Source of the DNA: Pseudolabrys sp.
Lineage (GTDB): Bacteria > Pseudomonadota > Alphaproteobacteria > Rhizobiales > Xanthobacteraceae
Assembly (NCBI GenBank): GCA_022841665.1
Contig: JALHRB010000031.1
Location: forward strand, 1-42,650
Reading direction: 5' to 3'
Length of the DNA: 42,650 nucleotides
The first letter of the stretch is position 1. Each line of letters starts with the position of its first letter. Position numbers and translations under genes: made by a program. A model generated the notes under the pieces. The model saw only the letters and a program-made list of their open reading frames with translations, was not told the DNA's origin and did no database searches. Positions 34,732-42,650 of this stretch are shown here, piece by piece.

Positions 34732-36309
34732 ATGACCACCCCGACCCAGTCCGGCAAGGACCGCGTCGTCATCTTCGACACCACCTTGCGCGACGGCGAG
34801 CAGTGCCCGGGCGCGACCATGACGCATGAAGAGAAACTCGCGGTCGCCGAACTCCTGGACGACATGGGCGTCGACATCATTGAGGCCGGCTTTCCGATCG
34901 CGTCGGAAGGCGACTTCGCGGCGGTGCGCGAGATCGCCCAGCGCTCAAAGAACGCGGTGATTTGCGGTCTCTCGCGCGCCGCCTTCAAGGACATCGACCG
35001 CTGCGCCGAGGCCATCAAGCCGGCCAAGCGCAAGCGCATCCACACGTTCCTGTCCACGTCGCCCGTGCACATGAAGTACAAGCTCCAGAAAGAGCCGCAC
35101 GAAGTCTATGAGATGGTGATCGCGCAAGTGACGCGTGCGCGCAGCCACACCGACGACGTCGAATGGTCGTCGGAGGACGGCACCCGCACCGAGATGGATT
35201 TCCTCTGCCGGTGCGTGGAAGCGGCGATCAAGGCGGGCGCGACCACCATCAATATCCCGGACACCGTCGGCTACACCACGCCGGAGGAGTACTTCAACCT
35301 GTTCAAGACGGTGCGCGAGCGCGTGCCGAACTCGGACAAGGCGGTGTTCTCCACCCACTGCCACAACGACCTCGGTATGGCGGTGGCCAACTCGCTCGCC
35401 GGCGTGAACGCTGGCGCGCGCCAAATCGAATGCACCGTCAACGGCATTGGCGAGCGCGCCGGCAACGCCGCGCTGGAAGAGATCGTGATGGCGATCAAGA
35501 CGCGCAACGACGTGCTGCCCTACACGACCGGTATCGACACCACCATGCTGACGCGCGCCTCCAAGCTGGTGGCGGCGGCGACCTCGTTCCCGGTGCAGTA
35601 CAACAAGGCCATCGTCGGGCGGAACGCCTTCGCGCACGAGAGCGGCATCCACCAGGACGGCATGCTCAAGAACGCGCAGACCTACGAGATCATGACGCCG
35701 GAAAGCGTGGGCGTGAAGCAGACCTCGCTGGTCATGGGCAAGCACTCGGGCCGCCACGCCTTCATCCACAAGCTGGAAGAGCTCGGCTACCAACTGGCCG
35801 GCAACCAGCTCGAGGATGCGTTCGTGCGCTTCAAGGCCCTGGCCGACCGCAAGAAGCAGATCTACGACGAAGACATCGAGGCGCTGGTCGACGAGGAGAT
35901 CGCGCACGCGCACGACCGCATCAAGGTGCTGTCGTTGACCGTGATCGCCGGCACCATGGGCCCGCAGACGGCGACGCTCACGCTCGACATCGAGGGCAAG
36001 CACGTCACCACGCAGTCGACCGGCAACGGCCCGGTGGACGCCATCTTCAAGGCGATCCGCGCGCTGGTGCCGCACGAGGCGACGCTCGAGCTCTATCAGG
36101 TGCACGCGGTGACCGAGGGAACCGACGCGCAAGCGGAAGTGTCGGTGCGGCTGTCCGAACAAGGCCGCTCGTACACGGCCAAGGGTGCCGATCCCGACAC
36201 CCTGGTCGCGTCGGCCAAGGCCTATCTCGGCGCGCTCAACAAGCTGACCAGCAAACGCAGCAAGACGCCGGGCATCGAGCAACGCATCCATTCGACCGAC
36301 GTCGGCTGA
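34732..36309 (+). CDS. leuA: 2-isopropylmalate synthase
   Basis: LeuA condenses acetyl-CoA with 2-ketoisovalerate, the first committed step to leucine. The 525-residue protein has [18 protein letters not shown] (about 13-30, the metal-binding DTTLRDGEQ signature), [13 protein letters not shown], the second metal-site [19 protein letters not shown] and [19 protein letters not shown]. The C-terminal LeuA dimer/allosteric domain (about 395-515) binds leucine for feedback inhibition. AAGGAA precedes the ATG. A leader peptide upstream suggests control by Leu-tRNA. It is far from the rest of the leu genes, which are not in the window. Confidence 0.97.
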   Translation: MTTPTQSGKDRVVIFDTTLRDGEQCPGATMTHEEKLAVAELLDDMGVDIIEAGFPIASEGDFAAVREIAQRSKNAVICGLSRAAFKDIDRCAEAIKPAKRKRIHTFLSTSPVHMKYKLQKEPHEVYEMVIAQVTRARSHTDDVEWSSEDGTRTEMDFLCRCVEAAIKAGATTINIPDTVGYTTPEEYFNLFKTVRERVPNSDKAVFSTHCHNDLGMAVANSLAGVNAGARQIECTVNGIGERAGNAALEEIVMAIKTRNDVLPYTTGIDTTMLTRASKLVAAATSFPVQYNKAIVGRNAFAHESGIHQDGMLKNAQTYEIMTPESVGVKQTSLVMGKHSGRHAFIHKLEELGYQLAGNQLEDAFVRFKALADRKKQIYDEDIEALVDEEIAHAHDRIKVLSLTVIAGTMGPQTATLTLDIEGKHVTTQSTGNGPVDAIFKAIRALVPHEATLELYQVHAVTEGTDAQAEVSVRLSEQGRSYTAKGADPDTLVASAKAYLGALNKLTSKRSKTPGIEQRIHSTDVG

Positions 36310-36322
36310 TCGGAACTCAGTT

Positions 36323-36356
36323 GCCGCGCCCCGCGAGGGCGCGGCACTTTCGTTTC
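36323..36356 (+). terminator. terminator after leuA
   Basis: GCCGCGCCC-CGCGA-GGGCGCGGC (36323-36345), a nine-base perfect stem, is followed by ACTTTCGTTTCG. Confidence 0.75.
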
Positions 36357-36485
36357 GCGGCTCGCGATTCCGTTCCCGCGGAACCCAAAAATCATATTTC
36401 GTCCTCATTTTGTTCGCGCTGACGGCAAAATTGGCCGCTACTTACGCGCCGTACCCACTCTTACAAGCACTGGGGGAACCCACAG

Positions 36486-36896
36486 GTGAGAATGACCCTT
36501 TGCGCGGGCGCACTGGCGCTCGCGATGACTGGACTGTTGCCGAATTTCGCCATCGCCAGCGAGCGCGCAATGCTCGCCGAACAAAACCTCGCGTCGATCG
36601 ACATCGGGCGCATCAAGAATACGCTCAGGCTGACCGCCGAGCAGGAGCGGCATTGGCCGGCCGTGGAAGCCGCCTTGCGCGACGTCGCGCGCCGGCAGGT
36701 GCAGTCCGACGACAGCGGCCTGGTGCGGCGCATCAGCCGCCGCGTGGTTTCGGTCGTACTCGACAGCGCCGCCGTGCAGCGCCTGGCGGTCGCCGCGCGC
36801 CCGCTGATCGCCAGCCTCGACACGCAGCAATTGAGCGCCGCCAGCGGGCTGGCCTCGGAGATGGGCCTCGGCCCCGTGGTCGCCGCTTTGCGTTGA
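36486..36896 (+). CDS. Spy/CpxP-like (LTxxQ) periplasmic protein
   Basis: This 136-residue protein has an N-terminal signal peptide (about 1-25, LALAMTGLLPNFAIA) and a short helical core. The core carries LTAEQERHWPAVEAALRD, the LTxxQ-like motif of Spy/CpxP-type periplasmic chaperone-like proteins. A long Val/Arg-rich helix follows (RRISRRVVSVVLDS). The start is GTG at 36486, supported by GGGGGAA upstream; an ATG two codons later is possible. It lies between leuA and a convergent TRAP transporter. It resembles the second Spy-like protein encoded at 40829. Confidence 0.77.
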   Translation: MRMTLCAGALALAMTGLLPNFAIASERAMLAEQNLASIDIGRIKNTLRLTAEQERHWPAVEAALRDVARRQVQSDDSGLVRRISRRVVSVVLDSAAVQRLAVAARPLIASLDTQQLSAASGLASEMGLGPVVAALR

Positions 36897-36962
36897 CCGG
36901 ATGGCGGTAAAGCCGTCCTCCCCGCGTGCTCCGCGCCGGCGGGCGGCGGTGCGATGGAGCCG

Positions 36963-38978
36963 CTACCCGATGTCGCGCCGCGCTTCCGCCGCGAGTTGAC
37001 CGAGGTCGCCGGTCGTCTCCACCTCGTCCTTCTCTCGGACTAGGGTCTTCGGGCTGGCTATGCTCGCGTGACGCCAGATGCCGACGATGAGCAAGGGCAG
37101 GGTGACGAGCGCCAGCCATTTCGCCAGCGTGTCGTTGGGATGGAACATCGTCAGAAGAGACATGCCGGTCAAAAATAACCGGTAACCGATGTCTACCGCC
37201 GCGTTGTGCGCGAATCGTCCGAACATCGCGTAGGCGATGCCGCACGTGCTGATGACCACCAGGATCGTGTCGATCAACTGCAACCAGCCCGGATTGATGA
37301 CCATGTCCGAGCGGGTGAAGATGGCGAAGGTCATCAGCGTGATCGGCAGACAGATTTTCAACGCTTCCCACATCGTTCGCATGAACGACGCCTCGGCGAT
37401 GCGCGCCGATATCGCGGCGGTCAACGAGGTCGGCGGCGACAGCTCGCCCCAGACCGACAGCAGGAACACGAAGAAGTGCGCGACCCAGGGGTTGATCCCG
37501 AGTTCGCGCAGCGGGCCCACGATAACGACCGCGCCGATGATGTAGGTTGCGGTCGGGGGCAGGCCGGCGCCGACCAGCCAGCCGAAGACATAGGCCATGC
37601 CGACCATGGCGATGATGTTCCACGCGCCGAGGTCGAGCAGCATGGCGCCCATCCGGTTGATGAAGCCGGTGACGGTGAACAACCCGATCATGATGCCGAG
37701 CGTCGCCAACAGGAGCGTCAGATAGGACGTCATGTCGGCGTGAGTTTCGATGGTGAGGCGGATGTTCTTGAGCAGCGACTCCTTGACGACCGCCGGATCC
37801 TTGAGCACGTACTTGAAGTAGAGGAATGCGGCGAGCAGCAGCACGAACATCACCGCTGAGGTGTAGACCGCCGCCAGCATTTCGCCGACGCCGACGCCGC
37901 CCATCAGGAAGATCAGGAATATGACGGACAGGAAGAAGATCGACGTCTTGACCTGTTCGTAACGCAGCACCTTGGGCGCGGCGACTTCGTCGTTCGGCAA
38001 CAACCGGACGCAGAGCAGATAGACCGAGAGCGCGAGCGATAGGTAATAGACCGCGGCGAGGGCGAAGCCGCGCGCCACCACGTCCCAGTAGGGAACGCCG
38101 AGGAAGTCGGCCATCAGGAAGGCGCCGACGCCCATCATCGGCGGCATGATCAGCCCGCCCATCGATGCGGCGGTTTCGACCGCGGCCGCGAAATGTCCCG
38201 GAAAGCCGTAGCGCTTCATCAACGGGATGGTGATGCTGCCGACCACCACCGCGTTGGCCGAGCCGCTGCCGCTGATCATGCCGATCGACAGCGAGCCGAG
38301 CACCGCCGTCTGCGGCACCATCTGGCGCGAGCGGCCGGCGAGGCGCCGCATCACGTTGATCATGGCGCCTTGCGCGCCGAAGCCTTGCGCGGCCGCCGCC
38401 AGCAGCAGGAAGGGCGCAATCAACGTGAGGGCAATCTGCCCATAGAGGCCGTAGATGCCGGTCGAAAACTCGATCGTACTCGACATCACCACGCGGTAGA
38501 AAGTCGTTCCCGGGTGCCAGAAGAAGTCGAGCGGACTGAGGTATCCCCACAGCGTGTAGGCAACCATGACGATGTTGACCCAGAACAGCACCGGGTGCGC
38601 GAGCCGCGTCAGCTCCATCACCAGCAGGAAAACCAGCAGGCCGGCGATGAAGTCCTGGGTCGTCCAGGATCCCTGCCGGTAGATCGTGATTTCTTCGAAT
38701 TCGTAGAGGAAATGAATGAAGGCGTAAGCGAGGATACCGATATAGGCGGTGACGATGATATGGTTCGCGATCGGCGGCAGCCACTTGTAGAGATAATTGT
38801 CGCGATACATGAACAGGATTTGCAGGGTCAGCGCGAGCGACATGACGCGCGACACCAGTTCCTGCCCGCCGCCGAGACCGGTGTAGAAGTACCAGATCAG
38901 CCAGACGAACTGGACCGTCGCCAGCGCGAGGATCAGGTTGTTGAGCGTGATTTGGCTCTTGAGCCAGGCCTTCGTCAT
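36963..38978 (-). CDS. TRAP transporter fused permease (DctQ-DctM type, TAXI class)
   Basis: This 671-residue integral membrane protein fuses the small (4-TM) and large (12-TM) TRAP permease domains. The N-terminal spans (about 13-140) form the DctQ-like part. LAGRSRQMVPQTAVLGSLSIGMISGSGSANAVVVGSITIPLM and ETAASMGGLIMPPMMGVGAFLMA are the hallmark large-subunit stretches, and a repeat (PPTATYIIGAVVIVGPLREL, WGELSPPTSLTAAISARIA) follows near 475-540. Such fusions partner a TAXI-type binding protein, as here. The ATG at 38978 was chosen, with a GGGGGGA just upstream; the GTG at 38993 has no such support. The substrate is unknown. The binding protein is upstream. Confidence 0.95.
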   Translation of the reverse strand: MTKAWLKSQITLNNLILALATVQFVWLIWYFYTGLGGGQELVSRVMSLALTLQILFMYRDNYLYKWLPPIANHIIVTAYIGILAYAFIHFLYEFEEITIYRQGSWTTQDFIAGLLVFLLVMELTRLAHPVLFWVNIVMVAYTLWGYLSPLDFFWHPGTTFYRVVMSSTIEFSTGIYGLYGQIALTLIAPFLLLAAAAQGFGAQGAMINVMRRLAGRSRQMVPQTAVLGSLSIGMISGSGSANAVVVGSITIPLMKRYGFPGHFAAAVETAASMGGLIMPPMMGVGAFLMADFLGVPYWDVVARGFALAAVYYLSLALSVYLLCVRLLPNDEVAAPKVLRYEQVKTSIFFLSVIFLIFLMGGVGVGEMLAAVYTSAVMFVLLLAAFLYFKYVLKDPAVVKESLLKNIRLTIETHADMTSYLTLLLATLGIMIGLFTVTGFINRMGAMLLDLGAWNIIAMVGMAYVFGWLVGAGLPPTATYIIGAVVIVGPLRELGINPWVAHFFVFLLSVWGELSPPTSLTAAISARIAEASFMRTMWEALKICLPITLMTFAIFTRSDMVINPGWLQLIDTILVVISTCGIAYAMFGRFAHNAAVDIGYRLFLTGMSLLTMFHPNDTLAKWLALVTLPLLIVGIWRHASIASPKTLVREKDEVETTGDLGQLAAEARRDIG

Positions 38979-39223
38979 TCGACATCCCCCCACGTCGCCG
39001 AACGCCGCACGTTCGTCGCGTCAATTGAGTGCGTGCGAAAGCGATGCAGCCGGGTCTGCTTTTCCCTCTCGACCCGGATTGCGCTTGGCGCCGCTTGCTG
39101 CGCCGTCGTTCCCAAGCGGCGCCGCACAGTTCGCGGAGACGTTTTCCCACCCGTCTCCTTATGCCGCGACGAGGACCCGCGGCTTGCGCCACAGGTCCTC
39201 GCCAAAGCTGCTCCTTCGGACGT

Positions 39224-40270
39224 TCAGCTCGTCTTGCCAATCGTCCACTTGTCGTTCCAGGCCTTGTGTTCCTTCAGGAACTTGGCCAGGCCCGGATGCA
39301 CCGGGATCTGCGGGTTGGCGTTGATGCCCTGAACCTGCATGCCGATGAAGTCCTTCGCCATCGGCGTGAAGCCGGCGTCGAGCTTAACGAGATCGTCCTT
39401 CTTTTCGTAGAAGGCCTTGATCATCTTGTAGACGATCTCCTCCGGCATATCGAGGCGCGCGTTGTAGCCGAACAGGATCGGCACGCCCTGCAGCGTCTTC
39501 GGTCCGACGTCCTTGGTGAAGGCGCCTTTGGGATCCACGTCGGAAACCCCAAGCCCGGCCGCTTTCAGCTTGGCGACTTCGTCCGGGCACGGATTGATGA
39601 CGGTGATGTCCATCTGAATTTCGGTCTCTTTCCAGTACGGCGCCAGCGACTTGCCCGCGGTCGTATAGGTCGCCGAGCCGACGACGGTGCCGGCCTTGAG
39701 CGCGTCGGAGTTCGACTTGGTGTCGATCTGGACGTGCTTGAAGTCGTAGCCGAGCGCCTTGAAGCTGCGCTGCATGTTCAGCCAGTTCATGAAGCCGGCG
39801 GTGGTGAAGAAGACCGGCTTGCCGCTGAAGTCCTTCCAGCACTTGAACTTGCTGGCGTCCTTGGCGGAGGTCGCCATCATGGTTTCCATCGGATAGGCGT
39901 ACCAGGAGTGCGCGAGCTCCGGCTTGGTCGGCTTGTAGTCCTTGAAGCCGCCGGTGCGCTCGGCGAACTGTGTCATGCCGACGTCGGCGGTGTAGGCGAT
40001 CTCGCCTTCGCCGTTCATTACCGCCTTCATCGCGACGGTCGGGGAGGTGTAGGGCTGCACGGTGACGGTGTATTCGCCGCCGAGCGCCTGCTCGAGAATC
40101 TTCGCCATCTGGGCGGCGATCGTGTAGCCGTAGGAGCCCACGGCCGAGGTGGTCCAGCGGATCGACTTGCGCTCCTGCGCGTCGGCCGGCTGCGGAGTGG
40201 CCGCGGCGAGCATAAGGGCGATGGCCGCGGCGGATGCCGCGCCTGTAAAGAGCTTGGTCTTCAACATCAT
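39224..40270 (-). CDS. TAXI family TRAP transporter solute-binding protein
   Basis: This 348-residue periplasmic receptor has a signal peptide (1-31, ending PADA before QERK) and TAXI-type domains. It shows RWTTSAVGSYGYTIAAQMAKILEQALGGEYTVTVQPYTSPTVAMKAVMNGEGEIAYTADVGMTQFA, then a DKFSGKPVFFTTAGFMNWLN-like stretch and NADALKAGTVVGSATYTTAG-like segment in the middle. Its genes normally precede a fused permease, as here with a 245-base gap in which I see no gene. The start has GGAGGAA seven bases upstream; an adjacent second ATG is possible. The substrate is unknown. Confidence 0.94.
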   Translation of the reverse strand: MMLKTKLFTGAASAAAIALMLAAATPQPADAQERKSIRWTTSAVGSYGYTIAAQMAKILEQALGGEYTVTVQPYTSPTVAMKAVMNGEGEIAYTADVGMTQFAERTGGFKDYKPTKPELAHSWYAYPMETMMATSAKDASKFKCWKDFSGKPVFFTTAGFMNWLNMQRSFKALGYDFKHVQIDTKSNSDALKAGTVVGSATYTTAGKSLAPYWKETEIQMDITVINPCPDEVAKLKAAGLGVSDVDPKGAFTKDVGPKTLQGVPILFGYNARLDMPEEIVYKMIKAFYEKKDDLVKLDAGFTPMAKDFIGMQVQGINANPQIPVHPGLAKFLKEHKAWNDKWTIGKTS

Positions 40271-40828
40271 TGTGTTTCCTCCGGTTGCGTGCGCTGCCTT
40301 TTATGTCGCGGGCCGCCCAAGGGCGCTCCGCGCTGCCAGTCGCTGGCCGCATATTCGCCGACAATCTTTGCGGTGCAAAGCCGGAACTAAAGGCAATTGA
40401 CGCGAGCGGACAATATGGACTTGAATATGGTATTATATTACCGATTACCTCGGACCCGGTTCTGGCCGGGCGCGCCCTGCGCCGTAGCTGTGTCGTGCAA
40501 TGAAATCTGCCGAGGCGGCAGCCGTGAGCGCGGCCTACGACCGCGACCGCATTTTGCGTCGGCTGCGAATTTTGGTTTAGCGCGGCGTCGACAGCATGCG
40601 CGCGATGACCCTCATCGGCAGCGCGCTACCGTTCGTTCGCGCCGCGCGTCTGCGCGATCATGCGCACGCGGCGCGCTCCGATACTGCGTGCTTAATGCAC
40701 GATGGACGTCGCGATGAACGGCGATACATCTACATTGCGCGCGCGTAATCTCTGTCCAAACTTTAACTTGATAAGGCAAGACGCCGTTCCTCTACTCGAT
40801 GGCATCAGAAACGCCATTGGAGGATGCC
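40271..40828. other. intergenic region upstream of TAXI gene and second Spy-like gene
   Basis: These 558 bases carry no convincing gene. They contain an AT-rich patch (about 40397-40445) with repeated AATATGG and a minus-strand TATAAT (40437-40432) that could be the TAXI -10 box, though no matching -35 is clear. GGAGG at 40819-40823 serves the gene at 40829. Divergent promoters are expected here. Confidence 0.45.
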
Positions 40829-41380
40829 ATGTTGAAATACGTTCTCGCCGGCACGACCGCGCTTGCGATCGCCGGCGGTTCGCTTGCTTACGCGCAGCAG
40901 GGGCCGGCGAAGTCCGACGCGCCGCGCTGGCGCGCGAGCGCGGAGGATGTCACGGCGCTCGGTGATGCGCGCATTGCCGGACTGAAAGCCGGTCTCAAGC
41001 TCACTGCCGAGCAGGAGAAGAACTGGCCGGCCGTGGAGGCCGCGCTGCGCGACATGTTCAAGCATCGCGCCGATCGCATCGCGGCCCGCGCGAGCGCCAA
41101 TGCCGGCCAGCCGGCCGATCCGGTCGAGCGGATGTCGCGCCGCGCCGCAGCGATGGAGAGCCAGGGCGCCGCGCTCAAGAAGCTCGCCGACGCCGCCGGC
41201 CCGCTCTACAAGAGCCTCGACGACGGCCAGAAGCGCCGCTTCGTCATGCTCGCCAAGGTCGGCGGCCGCGACGGCTGGCAGGGCCGCCATGGCCACGGTG
41301 ACCGTCGCGGCTGGCAGCATGGCCCGCGCGGCGGTGAGCGCGGACCCCAGGGCCCGGGCGCCGGTCCGCAGCGCCTGTAA
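40829..41380 (+). CDS. Spy/CpxP-like (LTxxQ) periplasmic protein
   Basis: This 183-residue exported protein has a signal peptide (about 1-23, ending AYA before QQG). Its core LKLTAEQEKNWPAVEAALRDMFKHR is nearly identical to that of the protein at 36486. A helical region continues to about residue 145, and the tail is an unusual Gly/Arg/His-rich, low-complexity stretch (GRHGHGDRRGWQHGPRGGER) that could bind metal ions. GGAGG precedes the ATG. A terminator follows. Chaperone-like or metal/stress function is inferred. Confidence 0.83.
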   Translation: MLKYVLAGTTALAIAGGSLAYAQQGPAKSDAPRWRASAEDVTALGDARIAGLKAGLKLTAEQEKNWPAVEAALRDMFKHRADRIAARASANAGQPADPVERMSRRAAAMESQGAALKKLADAAGPLYKSLDDGQKRRFVMLAKVGGRDGWQGRHGHGDRRGWQHGPRGGERGPQGPGAGPQRL

Positions 41381-41443
41381 GCCACCACGAGAAGCAGGCG
41401 GAGGTTGCCGGGCGGTTGCCCTGACCGTTCGCGCCCGCCTAAG

Positions 41444-41478
41444 AAGCCGCCGGGTCCGCCCGGCGGCTTGTTCTTTTC
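41444..41478 (+). terminator. rho-independent terminator after second Spy-like gene
   Basis: AAGCCGCCGGG (41444-41454) and CCCGGCGGCTT (41459-41469) form a perfect 11-base stem with loop TCCG, followed by GTTCTTTT. Confidence 0.88.
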
Positions 41479-41583
41479 CGTCCGCGGCTTATCTCCTGCG
41501 CGCAGGGCCGCGATGCTGGACACAGGGGGGTCCCTTTGCTAAGGGACGCGCGGCTTTGAGGGGCTTGCCCCTCACTGCAATCC

Positions 41584-41659
<76 letters not shown>

Positions 41660-41807
41660 TTTTCCCGACATTGCCGCATTGAGCCATCCCGACCGGGCGG
41701 CGCGCGCCTTGCGCGCGTCCGGCCGGAATTGCATGCTTTGCGCCACGGAACACCCGCCCGCCCGAACCGTTGAATCGGGTCCTGTACGGAGTAGGGGAGT
41801 ATCGCGT

Positions 41808-42650
41808 ATGGCGCCGCGTGCGTATTGGAAGGGCTATCTGAGGCTTTCGCTGGTTTCCTGCCCGATTCAACTGTTTCCCGCCGCCACCGAGCGGGAAAAG
41901 GTCCGTTTCCACCAGCTCAACCGCGATACCGGCAACCGCATCCGCTACAAGAAAGTGGACGCCGAGAGCGGCGACGAGGTGGCGGCCGAGGACATCGTCA
42001 AGGGCTACGAGGCCTCCAAGGGCACCTACATCGAGTTGGAGCCGGACGAGCTGGACGCGGTCGAGATCGAGTCCAGCCGCATGATCGATATCGACCAGTT
42101 CGTGCCCAAGGACGAGATCGACGAGCTCTATCTCGCCAACCCCTATTACATCGTGCCGGACGGCGACGTCGGCGCCCAGGCCTTCGCCGTGATCCGCGAA
42201 GCCATCCGCAAGGAAGGCATGGTCGCGCTCGGCAAGGTCGTGTTCACCAACCGCGAGCACGTGATCGCGCTCGAGCCGCGCGACAAGGGCCTGATGGGCA
42301 TCACGCTGCGCTACCCCTACGAGGTGCGCGACGCCAAGGAGTATTTCGACGACATTCCGGACGAGAAAGTGCCGAAGGACATGCTCGAGCTCGCCACCCA
42401 CATCGTCCACAGCAAGGCCGGCCATTTCAAGCCGGACAAGTTCGAGGACAAATACGAAAGCGCGCTGCGCGACCTGATCAAGCGCAAGCAGCACGGCGAG
42501 AAGATCGAAGCGCCGAAGGAGCGTGAGCCGGCCAAGGTCATCGACCTGATGGAGGCCCTGCGCAAGAGCGCCAAGGGCGCGGCGCCGGCCCGCCGCAGCG
42601 CGCGGCGCACGACCCAGACGCGCGCCAAGAAATCGACGCGCTCGAGCGCG
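41808..42650 (+). CDS. ku: Ku protein (non-homologous end joining), 3' end cut by window
   Basis: Bacterial Ku is a homodimer that threads onto DNA ends and recruits the ligase LigD. The ORF starts at ATG 41808 with AGGGGAG upstream, runs in frame to the window end (281 codons) and has no stop here. It starts MAPRAYWKGYLRLSLVSCPI, the typical bacterial Ku opening. It has LNRDTGNRIRYKKVDAESGDEV, VKGYEASKGTYIELEPDEL and the ring/dimer region PYYIVPDGDVGAQAFAVIREAI, with EHVIALEPRDKGLMGITLRYPYEV. The tail from about residue 260 is Ala/Arg/Lys-rich, the DNA/LigD-contacting extension. LigD is not in the window. It stands alone after tRNA-Lys. Confidence 0.96.
   Translation, partial: MAPRAYWKGYLRLSLVSCPIQLFPAATEREKVRFHQLNRDTGNRIRYKKVDAESGDEVAAEDIVKGYEASKGTYIELEPDELDAVEIESSRMIDIDQFVPKDEIDELYLANPYYIVPDGDVGAQAFAVIREAIRKEGMVALGKVVFTNREHVIALEPRDKGLMGITLRYPYEVRDAKEYFDDIPDEKVPKDMLELATHIVHSKAGHFKPDKFEDKYESALRDLIKRKQHGEKIEAPKEREPAKVIDLMEALRKSAKGAAPARRSARRTTQTRAKKSTRSSA

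Noticed and set aside
40397-40445. Promoter in the AT-rich patch upstream of the TAXI gene
   Set aside because: A TATAAT is present on the minus strand but no -35 match at proper spacing; kept only as a remark in the intergenic entry.

Overview
The window is a dense, GC-rich piece of an alphaproteobacterial chromosome. The best fit is Hyphomicrobiales (Rhizobiales), near the Bradyrhizobium/Rhodopseudomonas/Pseudolabrys group. The grounds are a circularly permuted two-piece tmRNA whose tag reads ANDNYAPVAQAA, an alpha-type SspB, the order thyA-folA-hflK-hflC-DUF2065-degP-serB/miaA-ilvI-ilvH-ilvC, and several soil-type TRAP, tripartite tricarboxylate and ABC uptake systems. The species is inferred, not proven.

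Layout. 1-550: minus-strand DUF4169 and ribbon-helix-helix genes. 551-4527: an accessory block with an AT-rich leader, an MFS exporter, a single-pass membrane protein and a TIR domain/zinc-ribbon protein. It separates fumC from DUF4169/RHH, genes that to my knowledge are usually adjacent in relatives. 4528-7016 (minus): fumC, sspB and ssrA, so the tmRNA and the adaptor that hands its tagged products to ClpXP lie side by side. 7125-8878: a small membrane protein and a PAS-type chemoreceptor. 9055-12366: a split chromate transporter pair and tctBA without tctC. 12441-19083: a membrane protein, then thyA, a GNAT acetyltransferase, folA, hflK, hflC, DUF2065 and a Do-like protease. 19160-19708: a DUF433/DUF5615 toxin-antitoxin pair whose toxin is shifted out of frame in a T6 tract. 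19742-23586: serB and miaA back to back, a cupredoxin remnant and a chemoreceptor. 23679-28686: the ilvI-ilvH-(mazE-mazF-lysE)-ilvC branched-chain locus behind a classic leader-peptide attenuator. 28939-31844: an SsuABC/TauABC-like ABC transporter carrying a palindromic repeat between two of its genes. 31913-34353: pyridoxal kinase, a Nudix protein and PPK2. 34520-36309: leuA behind a Leu-rich leader peptide. 36486-41380: a TAXI-TRAP transporter flanked by two Spy/CpxP-like periplasmic proteins. 41584-42650: tRNA-Lys(CTT) and the start of a Ku gene that runs out of the window.

How the genes work together. Two branched-chain amino acid loci (ilv and leuA) each carry a leader peptide of the kind that senses charged Ile/Val/Leu tRNA. 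thyA and folA form the dTMP/tetrahydrofolate pair. HflKC, a Do-like protease, ssrA and sspB are protein quality-control genes. Two toxin-antitoxin modules, the TIR protein and the repeat elements are accessory additions to an otherwise conserved backbone. The most unusual items are the TIR/zinc-ribbon island, the frameshifted DUF5615 toxin, the truncated cupredoxin, the repeat-derived ORF inside the ABC operon and the two attenuators.
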